A stretch of DNA of 64,000 nt from Prevotellaceae bacterium (lineage in GTDB: Bacteria > Bacteroidota > Bacteroidia > Bacteroidales > Bacteroidaceae). Positions 34,501 to 42,108 of this stretch are shown piece after piece. The notes beneath the pieces were generated by a model. The model saw only the letters and a program-made list of their open reading frames with translations. It made no database searches and was not told where the DNA came from. The stretch spans positions 1 to 64,000 of the forward strand of contig JAQYET010000076.1 of NCBI GenBank assembly GCA_028723525.1. Reading direction: 5' to 3'. The position numbers and the translations under genes are program-made. Every line of letters starts with the position of its first letter. Within the stretch, counting starts at the first letter, position 1.

Positions 34501-35207
34501 ATGTGTGTGCCGACGACCATTGCCAGCGTTATCAAGGCATCACGAATGCTTCGCGACCGAATGTCGTGGAGGCGTTGCGGGCTACGCGCGGACAGATACT
34601 GACCTATGGCGACGAGATATGCGATGCGCGGTTCTCGAAATGTTGCGGTGGGGTGACGGAGGAGTTCCAATATTGCTGGGAAGACACGCCGAAACCTTAT
34701 CTTGTCTCGGTGCCTGACGCGCCCGTAGAAGGGGAGACTCCGTTCTGCAATACACGCGATAAAGGGATCTTGGCGCAGGTGCTCAACGACTACGATAGGG
34801 AGACGGCCGACTTCTACGAGTGGACTGTGGAATACACGGAGGAGCAGTTGCGCGCTATAATAGAGAAGAAACTGAAGGTAAATCTTGGCACTATCCTCGA
34901 CTTGCAGCCGCTTTCACGAGGAAAGAGTGGCAGGATATGGCGCCTGAAAATAGTGGGTAGCACCGGCTCGTTCATCATCGGAAAAGAGTTGGAAATACGC
35001 CGGGCTTTGAGCGAGTCGCATCTCCTGAGTTCAAACTTCGATGTTGAGAAGCGCGGTGAAAAATTCATTCTGCGTGGAAAAGGCTGGGGGCACGGTGTAG
35101 GTTTGTGCCAAATAGGTGCGGCAGTGATGGGCGAGCGTGGCTACAACTACGAGGAAATATTGCTCCATTATTATAAAAATGCGGAAATAAAGAAGATTTA
35201 TCGTTGA
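31515..35207 (+). CDS. GT-A / GT2 / HIT-like (DUF4922) / SpoIID multidomain fusion
   Basis: A 1230-residue protein with no signal peptide or membrane segment. Residues 1-240 look like a diverged GT-A fold (AMVYADRYQMEDG, then DFDFGSAVLVSTPLLRSF). A canonical GT2 domain follows, about 249-480: ASVIIPVRNREKT, VVDNHSTDNT and the DxD-like LDSDDLYS (337-344). About 555-830 is a HIT/GalT/Ap4A-phosphorylase-like domain (DUF4922): CFLCAKNRPEEQ, NGPRCGASAPDHLHFQAG with H-x-H-x-Q near 638. About 840-1230 is a SpoIID/LytB domain: SSEMSA with the putative catalytic Glu (about 935), LKAHAVISRSWLL and GKGWGHGVGLCQIGA (about 1188). SpoIID proteins act on peptidoglycan glycan strands, normally outside the membrane. 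An AmpG-like permease gene follows by 57 bases. Confidence 0.85.
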   Translation: MIQKIDCFLPCRDMGALAAIVSELRGSNIVNRIFLMVAEQGDDVAEMPEGCEAIRIDSMLSAATIRKIGEHAAAGYSLLVTKPTPLHFGLYALQRMERVARDTGAAMVYADRYQMEDGRRMLHPVIDYQPGSLRDDFDFGSAVLVSTPLLRSFTARHGYSEYRYAGFYELRLYLSRHGELFHIDEPLYTENEDDLRASGEKQFDYVNPANREVQIEMERAVTEHLRAVGALVDTTAYSVPDFNEQPFDVEASVIIPVRNREKTICDAVDSALAQKAGFRFNVIVVDNHSTDNTTQLLAAYADKRLIHIIPERTDLGIGGCWNVAVNDSRCGRFAVQLDSDDLYSSADTLQQIVDEFRRQGAAMIVGSYRMCDFDLNTLPPGLISHAEWTDENGPNNALRINGLGAPRAFFTPFLRQVKLPNTSYGEDYAMGLVFSRAYRVGRIYKELYLCRRWGGNSDAALTTEKVNANNLYKDRLRTIELKARQILNERGAEKRSDGALIRFMTRQLDTWTEARGRYKDMQLIRTRELVTDRLTMRAQFNPARIVSTGADIDTKAIKERPCFLCAKNRPEEQMTKELDSRFELLLNPFPILPHHFTIPSRRHQPQAIYGNYGEMHRILERYPDLTVFYNGPRCGASAPDHLHFQAGTAGILPLQTEWQRLSRTLLPVITVNAEEGIWSIGDYPVPALLIKSRTQETDERLFGKLYKAMTVEKGDTEPMMNIVCWRSGYDYLAVVFPRKKHRPDCYATADREGMMISPGALDMAGLIVTPREGDFERITAEQAEAIMREVAIDEADFDAIVDAMKADHAAAQQETKMKKEPVVKVGIISAERIVFSLNGAYTAKGETLEGEQEVEFCEGGILWNGEQYRELVFRPQAQGASFSVSDVTIGRNFHWERQQTQTFLGSLRLVVEADKICAINELPVESYLSSVISSEMSASASTELLKAHAVISRSWLLAQMAKRADKGDDKGAFFSFVKKDDELIRWYDREDHTIFDVCADDHCQRYQGITNASRPNVVEALRATRGQILTYGDEICDARFSKCCGGVTEEFQYCWEDTPKPYLVSVPDAPVEGETPFCNTRDKGILAQVLNDYDRETADFYEWTVEYTEEQLRAIIEKKLKVNLGTILDLQPLSRGKSGRIWRLKIVGSTGSFIIGKELEIRRALSESHLLSSNFDVEKRGEKFILRGKGWGHGVGLCQIGAAVMGERGYNYEEILLHYYKNAEIKKIYR

Positions 35208-35264
35208 CCTGTTGACGAGGTTTTTTTGTTAAAACTGTCGTCAAACAAATAAGGATAAGAGTAA

Positions 35265-36590
35265 ATGCAGAGTAAGAAAAGAACAGGAAAATTTCACGAG
35301 ATAGGCAAAACCCGCTCAGCAAAAACAACGCCGTGGGCGTGGGTTCCTACGTTATATGTAGCCGAGGGGCTGCCCAACGTTATTGTGATGTCGGTGGCAG
35401 TGGTGATGTATATGCAGTTGGGGATGAGCGACAGCGAGATAGGTTTATATACGAGTTGGCTCGAGCTGCCTTGGGTTATCAAGCCGTTTTGGAGCCCGGT
35501 TGTTGACCTTTACAAGACGAAACGGTGGTGGGTGATAACGATGCAGATACTTCTCGGCTCATCGCTTGCCGGAGTTGCCTTCACATTGAACGCCTCGTTC
35601 TGGTTTCAAGGCACCATGTTCTTCTTCTTCCTCATGGCTTTCAGCAGTGCGACCCACGACATTGCCGCCGACGGATACTACATGCTCGAACTTGACGACC
35701 ACAATCAGGCGTGGTATGTTGGCATCCGCAACACGTTCTATCGGCTGGCAGTGATATTCGGCAAGGGCATCCTCGTGCCGATAGCCGGTGTGCTTCAGTT
35801 GTCGTTTCGCGACCAGAAAGCATTTGCTTGGAGTCTTGTATTCTACGGACTGGCAGGACTTTTCATCGCTTTTTGGCTCTATCACGGTTTCATAATGCCT
35901 CGCCCGGCGGAGGATAAGTCAGGAAAGACGTCGGCACGCGAGGTGGCTAAGGGTGTGATAAAGATGTTTGTGACGTTCTTTAACAAGTTTCCACCGCGAC
36001 AGGTGGTGTTCGCCATGCTCTTCTTTCTGCTCTACAGGTTTCCCGAAGCGATGCTGGCAAAGATGACCGACACGTTCTTGCTGCGCCCGAATTCGGAGGG
36101 AGGATTGGGTCTTACGCCTGTGGATTACGGTCTTGCGAATGGCACTGTCGGACTGATAGGGCTCACTCTCGGAGGTATAATCGGTGGTATGCTGGCAGGG
36201 AAAGACGGATTGAAGAAGTGGTTTTGGTTTATGGTGTGCGCCATAACGCTACCCGATATTGTCTATGTTTGGATGAGTTACGCAATGCCTTCAAACCTTA
36301 TCGTTATCAGCAGTTGCATTTTTGTGGAACAGTTTGGTTACGGTCTCGGCTTCACCGCCCTGACACTATACATGCTTTACTACTGTAAGGGTGAGTTCAA
36401 GACCTCTCACTACGCCATTTGCACGGGCATAACCTATCTCGGGTTGATGCTCCCGGGCATGATTTCGGGCTATATAAAAGACGCTGTAGGCTACAACACG
36501 TTCTTCATTATCATAATGGGATTGTGTATGATCACCTTTATCGTATCCGCGTTTGTGAAGATTGACCCCGAGTTTGGGAAGAAGAGATGA
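35265..36590 (+). CDS. AmpG/MurT-like MFS permease
   Basis: A 441-residue inner-membrane transporter of the major facilitator superfamily with about 12 membrane helices. PWAWVPTLYVAEGLPNVIVMSVAVVMY is the AmpG-type first helix; DIAADGYYMLEL (the AmpG family usually has ...DIAxDAY) and the central loop after LYHGFIMPRP follow. Family members import anhydromuropeptides or, in Tannerella, N-acetylmuramic acid. The gene lies 57 bases after the SpoIID fusion and has no promoter of its own, supporting a shared role in cell-wall sugar recycling or salvage; substrate is inference. Its end meets the convergent aguB gene with 12 bases between stops and no terminator. Confidence 0.82.
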   Translation: MQSKKRTGKFHEIGKTRSAKTTPWAWVPTLYVAEGLPNVIVMSVAVVMYMQLGMSDSEIGLYTSWLELPWVIKPFWSPVVDLYKTKRWWVITMQILLGSSLAGVAFTLNASFWFQGTMFFFFLMAFSSATHDIAADGYYMLELDDHNQAWYVGIRNTFYRLAVIFGKGILVPIAGVLQLSFRDQKAFAWSLVFYGLAGLFIAFWLYHGFIMPRPAEDKSGKTSAREVAKGVIKMFVTFFNKFPPRQVVFAMLFFLLYRFPEAMLAKMTDTFLLRPNSEGGLGLTPVDYGLANGTVGLIGLTLGGIIGGMLAGKDGLKKWFWFMVCAITLPDIVYVWMSYAMPSNLIVISSCIFVEQFGYGLGFTALTLYMLYYCKGEFKTSHYAICTGITYLGLMLPGMISGYIKDAVGYNTFFIIIMGLCMITFIVSAFVKIDPEFGKKR

Positions 36591-36602
36591 TTGGTTCAAC
36601 CT

Positions 36603-37514
36603 TCATCGCTCAATGAAACGCCTTGTTATCTCACCGTATTCGTCAATCCGGCGGTCGCGCAGGAAGGGCCACCAGCGTCGCACAATTTCGCATCGTTCGA
36701 GGTCGATGTCGGCAACGAACAACTCTTCTGCGGTCTCTGAAGCGCGATAGAGCAGTTCTCCTTGCGACCCGGCAACGAATGACGCCCCCCAGAATTGTAT
36801 TCCCTGAAGCTCGGCATTGCCGCCTGTGGTATCACCGTCGGGGTGGGTCGGCTCAAAACCTACGCGGTTAACGGCTATTACCGGCAGCCCGTTGGCAACC
36901 GCATGCCCCCTCATCACCGTAGTCCATGCCTCCCTCTGTCGTTGCTGTTCAGCCTCGCTGTCGTTGGCATCATAGCCTATCGCCGTCGGATATATCAGTA
37001 TTTCAGCTCCTTGCAGAGCCATAAGGCGTGCCGCTTCGGGGTACCATTGGTCCCAGCATACCAGCACACCGAGCCTGCCTACGCTTGTATCAATGGGGCG
37101 GAAACCGATGTCGCCGGGCGTGAAATAGAACTTCTCGTAGTATGCAGGGTCGTCAGGAATGTGCATCTTGCGGTATTTTCCGGCAATGGTTCCGTCTTTC
37201 TCTATCACCACTGCGGTGTTATGGTAAAGTCCTGCAGCCCGTTTCTCAAACAGAGACGTCACAATCACCACCCCGAATTGCCGTGCCAAATCGCCGTAAA
37301 ATGTGGTTGACGGTCCGGGGATTGGTTCTGCGAGGTCGAACTTTTCCACGTCTTCGGTCTGGCAGAAGTATAGCGAGTTGTGAAGCTCTTGCAGCACAAT
37401 GAGTTGTGCTCCGCGCTTGACGAGTTCTCCGATTCCCTCTGCCAGTCGTTCCATATTGTGTCGAATGTCTGCCGTGTTATGCTGTTGCAGCATTCCTATT
37501 TTCAGTTCTTTCAT
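36603..37514 (-). CDS. aguB: N-carbamoylputrescine amidase
   Basis: A 303-residue cytoplasmic enzyme of the nitrilase superfamily. It hydrolyses N-carbamoylputrescine to putrescine, CO2 and ammonia. Catalytic triad as expected: Glu in VLQELHNSLYF (about 43), Lys in KYRKMHIPDDP (about 115), Cys in LVCWDQWYPEAAR (about 152). The MHIPDDPAYYEKFYFTPGD motif is characteristic of AguB rather than other amidases. It lies 37 bases downstream of aguA on the same strand, so the pair makes the agmatine-to-putrescine route. Confidence 0.95.
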   Translation of the reverse strand: MKELKIGMLQQHNTADIRHNMERLAEGIGELVKRGAQLIVLQELHNSLYFCQTEDVEKFDLAEPIPGPSTTFYGDLARQFGVVIVTSLFEKRAAGLYHNTAVVIEKDGTIAGKYRKMHIPDDPAYYEKFYFTPGDIGFRPIDTSVGRLGVLVCWDQWYPEAARLMALQGAEILIYPTAIGYDANDSEAEQQRQREAWTTVMRGHAVANGLPVIAVNRVGFEPTHPDGDTTGGNAELQGIQFWGASFVAGSQGELLYRASETAEELFVADIDLERCEIVRRWWPFLRDRRIDEYGEITRRFIER

Positions 37515-37551
37515 ATCCTTAGTTACCTATCTTTACGTTTATATTATATCT

Positions 37552-38595
37552 TCAGAATTGCATTTCCTTTGGGAATTGCATCGTACAGCAGTGTATCGAG
37601 CCATGCTGCCGCGTGATTATGGTGCTGTCTATGGGTATCATCTCGTGGTCGGGGAAAGCCTGCTGCAGCGTTGCCATAGCCTTGGCGTCGTTCGCGGGCT
37701 GCCCATACGTCGGCACAAGCACCGCTCCGTTGATGATTAGGAAGTTGGCATAAGTTGCCGGCAGACGCTCTCCGTCGTGATATATCGGGTCGGGGAAGGG
37801 CAGCGGCAGCAGCTTGTAAGGCTCGCCGTCGGCAGTTCTCAACTTGCGCAACTGCATCTCCATTTTCATGAAATCGCCGTAATGCTCATCCGTGTGGTCG
37901 TCACACCTTATATATAATATGGTGTCGTGGGCGCACGGTCGCACAATGGTGTCAATGTGTCCGTCGGTATCGTCGCCCGCGAGTTGCCCATGTTCAATCC
38001 ATATTACCCTGTCGGCTCTCAGCGTTTCGCGCAACCGCAGGTCTATTTGTTCGCGCGTCATGGGTTGGTTGCGGTGCGGTGCCAGCAGGCAAGAGGTGGT
38101 TGTGAATATCGTTCCGCGCCCGTCGCTCTCTATAGAGCCGCCCTCAAGGACAAAGTCGAGGTGATTTTCGTAGATGTTTTCATCTCTCAACGAGGCAAGT
38201 AGCCCACGGTTGATGTCATTGTCGAGCCCGGCTTCGAACTTGTTTCCCCAGCCGTTGAAGCAGAAGTCGAGCAGTAAGGCTTTTCCGTCGGCGGTGCGCA
38301 GGGTGATGAAACCGTGGTCGCGTGCCCACGTATCGTTGGTAGGCAACTGCACCACACGCACGTTTCTCATCATCTCATCGCCGAGTCGCGCGTGCAGTTT
38401 TCCCGTTGTTTCCTCTGCGTCAGGAGTCACCACGAGCAGCCTTTCGCGCAGTGCGATAGCCGCTGCCATTTGAATGTAAGTCTCGTTTATATCATCAAGA
38501 TAAGGCAACCAGTCGGTTTTATCGTGCGGCCACGTAAGCATCACTCCGCCCTGCGGCTCCCATTCTGCCGGCAATATTGCTCTGTCTTTGCTCAT
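37552..38595 (-). CDS. aguA: agmatine deiminase
   Basis: A 347-residue enzyme of the peptidyl-arginine-deiminase-like (PPAD-type) fold that converts agmatine to N-carbamoylputrescine. Visible: PAEWEPQGGVMLTWPH at the N-terminus, NDTWARDHGF, LEGGSIESDG, DDTDGHIDTIVR (catalytic Asp/His) and the C-terminal HGSIHCCTMQFP with the nucleophilic Cys. Start MSKDRAILPAEW at 38595 is the only plausible one. First gene of the aguA-aguB operon, with a full promoter upstream. Confidence 0.96.
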   Translation of the reverse strand: MSKDRAILPAEWEPQGGVMLTWPHDKTDWLPYLDDINETYIQMAAAIALRERLLVVTPDAEETTGKLHARLGDEMMRNVRVVQLPTNDTWARDHGFITLRTADGKALLLDFCFNGWGNKFEAGLDNDINRGLLASLRDENIYENHLDFVLEGGSIESDGRGTIFTTTSCLLAPHRNQPMTREQIDLRLRETLRADRVIWIEHGQLAGDDTDGHIDTIVRPCAHDTILYIRCDDHTDEHYGDFMKMEMQLRKLRTADGEPYKLLPLPFPDPIYHDGERLPATYANFLIINGAVLVPTYGQPANDAKAMATLQQAFPDHEMIPIDSTIITRQHGSIHCCTMQFPKEMQF

Positions 38596-38617
38596 TTCGT
38601 AATTGTCTTTTATCCCA

Positions 38618-38648
38618 CAAAGTTACTCATTTATCGCCGAATAGCAAA
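38618..38648 (-). promoter_or_regulatory. promoter for aguA-aguB
   Basis: On the minus strand TTTG (38645-38648), 19 bases, TAACTTTG (38618-38625), 22 bases before the aguA ATG. Confidence 0.75.
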
Positions 38649-38763
38649 GAAAAGATACAGAAAATGACCTGTTCGGACAAATTAAACTATCACTCATAAG
38701 TTAATTATCGCTAAAAAGAAAAATAAAAGAGGCTGTCAAGGTTCGCCTGAAAAATAAAAATAG

Positions 38764-38771
38764 TACTTTTG
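38764..38771 (+). promoter_or_regulatory. -7 box for the pnt operon
   Basis: TACTTTTG, 48 bases before the pntAA ATG. A TTCG at 38742-38745 could act as a weak -33 element (18-base spacer). Confidence 0.5.
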
Positions 38772-38819
38772 TGCATCATTAAATACACGTAAAAGTTTAA
38801 TCTTAAATCGAAATCAATT

Positions 38820-39977
38820 ATGATTATTGGAATTCCAAAGGAAATCATGCACGACGAAGCTCGTGTATCGGCAACCCCCGAAACGGTGGGTAAGTTCGTT
38901 AAAGATGGTTTTGAAGTGCTCGTAGAAAAGTCTGCCGGCGACGGTGCTCTTTATCATGACGAGGACTACGTAAAGGCGGGTGCGAAACTCATTGAAGGCG
39001 CAGCAGAGATTTACGAAAAGGCAGAAATCATCCTGAAGGTTAAGGAACCTCTGTTCAATGAGGCTCTGGGCAAGCACGAAGTGGAACTGATGCACAAAGG
39101 TCAGTACCTCATCACATTCATCCACCCGGCTTCTCCTATCAACCACGAGATGGTGAAAAATCTGGCAAAGCAGGGTGTTACAGCCATCACTCTCGATGGT
39201 ATTCCCCGCATTTCGCGCGCTCAGAACCTCGACGCACTTACCTCAATGAGTACTTGTGCAGGTTACAAGGGCATCCTGATGGCTGCCGACCACATGACCA
39301 CATTCATGCCTCAGATGTTCACTGCAGTAGGAAGAATAGAACCGGCAAAGGTGATGGTTATCGGTGTTGGTGTTGCCGGTCTGCAGGCTTTGGCTACTGC
39401 TAAGCGTTTGGGCGCAATCACTTACGCTGCCGACATCCGTCCGATGGCTGCCGAGAACGCAAGTTCGCTCGGAGCAAAGGTTACTGACACAGGCGTACCT
39501 GCAGAACTCGCAGTGGGCGAGGGCGGATATGCTAAGCGTCTGCCTGAGGATGTTCTCGTTGTAGAACGTGAGAAACTGAACGACACCATCAAGGAAATGG
39601 ACATCGTGTTCTGTTCTGCCCTCATCCCCGGAAAGGTTGCTCCTATCATCATCACCGAAGAAATGGTGAAGGGAATGAAGCGCGGTTCGGTTATCGTTGA
39701 CATCTCGATAGACCAAGGTGGTAACTGTGAACTCACCCCGGCAGGCGGCATCGAGAAGAAATATGGTGTCACACTGATGGGCGTTAAGAACATACCGGGT
39801 CTGCTCCCGACAAGTTCTACATGGATGTTTGCAAACAACGTATATAATCTCGTGAAGTATCTCGTGAAGGACGGCAAGGTGAACATCGACCGCACCGACG
39901 AGGTAATAGACAAGAGTCTTGTTTGTATCGACGGCGAACTCGTTCACGCCGGTGCTCGTGAAGCAATGGGACTCTGA
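38820..39977 (+). CDS. pntAA: NAD(P) transhydrogenase subunit alpha, NAD-binding part
   Basis: A 385-residue soluble subunit (domain I) of the proton-pumping transhydrogenase, which makes NADPH from NADH using the proton gradient. MIIGIPKEIMHDEARVSATPETV is the alanine dehydrogenase/PNT N-terminal motif. The NAD-binding Rossmann fold is at VMVIGVGVAGLQALATAKRLGA (about 178-199; GxGxxG), followed by the ADIRP segment. Here the alpha subunit is split in two genes, as in Rhodospirillum; E. coli has one fused PntA. The membrane part follows after 157 bases. Confidence 0.95.
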   Translation: MIIGIPKEIMHDEARVSATPETVGKFVKDGFEVLVEKSAGDGALYHDEDYVKAGAKLIEGAAEIYEKAEIILKVKEPLFNEALGKHEVELMHKGQYLITFIHPASPINHEMVKNLAKQGVTAITLDGIPRISRAQNLDALTSMSTCAGYKGILMAADHMTTFMPQMFTAVGRIEPAKVMVIGVGVAGLQALATAKRLGAITYAADIRPMAAENASSLGAKVTDTGVPAELAVGEGGYAKRLPEDVLVVEREKLNDTIKEMDIVFCSALIPGKVAPIIITEEMVKGMKRGSVIVDISIDQGGNCELTPAGGIEKKYGVTLMGVKNIPGLLPTSSTWMFANNVYNLVKYLVKDGKVNIDRTDEVIDKSLVCIDGELVHAGAREAMGL

Positions 39978-40052
39978 TAGTTCGGATGCCAAGGGTTAAG
40001 GGCAAAGTGTCGTGTATGTGGAATACTTGCATAACATAATGTCTTTAACCCT

Positions 40053-40083
40053 TGTCGTTATGGTTTCCGATACCGTGACGACA
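40053..40083 (+). other. hairpin between pntAA and pntAB
   Basis: TGTCGT (40053-40058) pairs with ACGACA (40078-40083), with an inner GGT/ACC pairing and a small internal loop. A further inverted repeat, CAAGGGTTAA near 39990 with TTTAACCCTTG near 40042, lies just before. Possible mRNA processing or stability element; no T-tract, so not a clear terminator. Confidence 0.4.
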
Positions 40084-40134
40084 CGTATCCGACCTTTATG
40101 ATTTCATATTTTAACTTGAAACGTTTGACATATA

Positions 40135-40449
40135 ATGATAAATCCTATTATATTGGTAGTTGTTTTCATTGCATGCACGATAGCCGGCTACTTCATCATA
40201 AAGAACGTGCCCAGTTTGCTGCACACGCCGCTGATGTCGGGCATGAATGCCCTGTCGGGCGTTACCATTGTGGGAGCAATCACGGCTACAGGCTATGCCC
40301 TTTTTAATGAGGACTTAGGCGGCTTTGGGCATGTTTTGGCTCAGCTGGTGGGATGTCTTGCTATTGTGTTGGCGGCGATAAATGTTTTCGGCGGCTTCGG
40401 TATCACACACCGCATGCTCCAGATGTTCAACAAGAAGAAAAAGAATTAA
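40135..40449 (+). CDS. pntAB: NAD(P) transhydrogenase subunit alpha, membrane part
   Basis: A 104-residue inner-membrane protein with three predicted helices (PIILVVVFIACTIAGYFII, SGVTIVGAITATGYALF, GHVLAQLVGCLAIVLAAINVFGGF), matching the small domain-II part of the split alpha subunit. The motif LHTPLMSGMNALSG is highly typical. It stops three bases before the pntB ATG, so the two are surely cotranscribed and probably coupled. Confidence 0.95.
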   Translation: MINPIILVVVFIACTIAGYFIIKNVPSLLHTPLMSGMNALSGVTIVGAITATGYALFNEDLGGFGHVLAQLVGCLAIVLAAINVFGGFGITHRMLQMFNKKKKN

Positions 40450-40452
40450 CCT

Positions 40453-41985
40453 ATGGCAACAGTACAAATCATAATCAGTAGCGTACTGGCTTTAGCCGTA
40501 CTTCTGGGCATTTCGATGATGAGCAAGGTGGGCTCTGCCGTTCGAGGCAACCTGCTTTCAGCCCTTGCCATGTTGGTTGGAGTAGTGGCAACACTATCGT
40601 TCAGCGGAGTTGTATCGGCGTGGACAATCTATCCCTCCATTATTGTGGGTGCATTGATTGGCGGAATCATGGCTCGCAGGGTTCAGATGATACAGATGCC
40701 GCAGCTCGTGGCACTGTTCAATGGGCTTGGTGGAGGTGCATCGGCACTGGTCGGTGTGCTTTCAGCCTTGGAGATAGGCTTTACTCCCGAGCAACTTCAG
40801 GAAATAAACGCCAATGGCTACATGCCGTTTGTGCTCTTCACATCAATGCTTGCAATCGCCGTTGGTATGATAACGCTTGTCGGCAGTCTTATTGCGGCAG
40901 GCAAACTCCACCGCGTGCTCTCTCAGAAACCTGTGATATGGCAGGGACACTCGTTCTTTACGGTGATATTCCTGCTGCTCACCGTGGCATTGATTGCCGT
41001 CGGAACATTCCGTGGCGACATAATGCTCGTGGTGGCATGTATCATCACCTCGTCGCTCTTCGGTCTGTTCTTCTCTATCCGTGTGGGTGGTGCAGACATG
41101 CCGATAACAATCTCCCTGCTCAACTCCTTGTCGGGTGTGGCAGGCTCTATTGCAGGTATGGCGATAAGCGATGTATTCCTTGTTGCTGTCGGTGGTATCG
41201 TTGGTGCATCGGGATTGCTTCTCACTCAGATAATGTGCCGCGCCATGAACCGCAGCCTTATCAACATTCTCGTTCCCCGTGCACCTAAGAAAGCCCCCGC
41301 GACGATTACAGAAACAGATTATCCGGAAGAAGAAAACAAAGAATTAATAACAAGAGTAATGAAATTAGAAGAAAGAATAAAACAACTTGAAGCCATCGTT
41401 GCTAAACTGGAAGACAGAGTAAAGGTGCTCGATGGTCAGATTGAGGCAGCCCCGAAAGAGGGTGCAGAGGCTCCTTCGGCTGCCAACGCTCTCGCCGCTG
41501 CAAAGCGCGTGATAATAGTTCCGGGCTACGGTATGGCTCTGGCACAGGCACAGCACAAGGTGAAGCAACTTGCCGAACTGCTCGAAAGTCGCGGCGCAGA
41601 AGTGCGCTTTGCAATACACCCTGTGGCAGGAAGAATGCCCGGTCACATGAACGTGTTGCTTGCTGAAGCCGACGTTCCCTATGAGAAACTCTACGAGATG
41701 GACCAGATAAACGACGACTTCAAGAACGTTGATGCCGTTGTGGTAATCGGTGCCAACGACGTGCTTAACCCCGCTGCCCGCAATGCCGAGGGAACTCCTA
41801 TCTACGGTATGCCGGTGCTCAGCGTTGACGAAGCACCCGAGGTGGTTATCTGTAACTACGACCTCAACCCGGGATATGCCGGTGTGGACAATCCTCTTTA
41901 CACTCGCGGCAACGGCGTTTATCTCGAACTCGGTGATGCAAAGGAGACCCTGCAGCGCATCATTGCTGAAGTGACAACGAAGTAA
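40453..41985 (+). CDS. pntB: NAD(P) transhydrogenase subunit beta with a coiled-coil insert
   Basis: A 510-residue inner-membrane protein; E. coli and Rhodospirillum PntB are about 460. The N-terminal membrane domain has about eight or nine helices, with GGIMARRVQMIQMPQLVALFNG (split by a turn) and the GADMPITISLLNSLSGVAGS segment typical of PntB. The NADP-binding domain III begins near residue 350 at AAAKRVIIVPGYGMALAQAQ and contains GANDVLNPAAR and NPLYTRGN. Between the two, about 294-335, lies a charged heptad-like stretch (ENKELITRVMKLEERIKQLE...VLDGQIEAA) not present in the E. coli protein, which accounts for most of the extra length. Last gene of the operon; a terminator follows. Confidence 0.94.
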   Translation: MATVQIIISSVLALAVLLGISMMSKVGSAVRGNLLSALAMLVGVVATLSFSGVVSAWTIYPSIIVGALIGGIMARRVQMIQMPQLVALFNGLGGGASALVGVLSALEIGFTPEQLQEINANGYMPFVLFTSMLAIAVGMITLVGSLIAAGKLHRVLSQKPVIWQGHSFFTVIFLLLTVALIAVGTFRGDIMLVVACIITSSLFGLFFSIRVGGADMPITISLLNSLSGVAGSIAGMAISDVFLVAVGGIVGASGLLLTQIMCRAMNRSLINILVPRAPKKAPATITETDYPEEENKELITRVMKLEERIKQLEAIVAKLEDRVKVLDGQIEAAPKEGAEAPSAANALAAAKRVIIVPGYGMALAQAQHKVKQLAELLESRGAEVRFAIHPVAGRMPGHMNVLLAEADVPYEKLYEMDQINDDFKNVDAVVVIGANDVLNPAARNAEGTPIYGMPVLSVDEAPEVVICNYDLNPGYAGVDNPLYTRGNGVYLELGDAKETLQRIIAEVTTK

Positions 41986-42020
41986 CCGCTCTCTCCGACA
42001 AACCGTTTTGGTACATATAA

Positions 42021-42067
42021 AAAAGCCGTGGCTATCAGCAGTTGTTGCCGGTAGCCACGTTTTTTTA
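42021..42067 (+). terminator. terminator after pntB
   Basis: CGTGGCTA (42027-42034) pairs with TAGCCACG (42052-42059), flanked by an A-run and seven T bases. Confidence 0.88.
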
Positions 42068-42108
42068 TCTCAAGCGGGTCATTACGCGCACCGATGCCCG
42101 GTTTGTGT

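Noticed and set aside
32073..34670. 865-codon open frame on the minus strand
   Set aside because: Fully antisense to the 1230-residue fusion gene; rich in Cys, His, Arg and Val with no domain character, as expected for a shadow frame.
38626..38648. A single TCGCCGA near the aguA promoter as a sixth array
   Set aside because: Only one partial core, no 22-bp repeats; likely chance.
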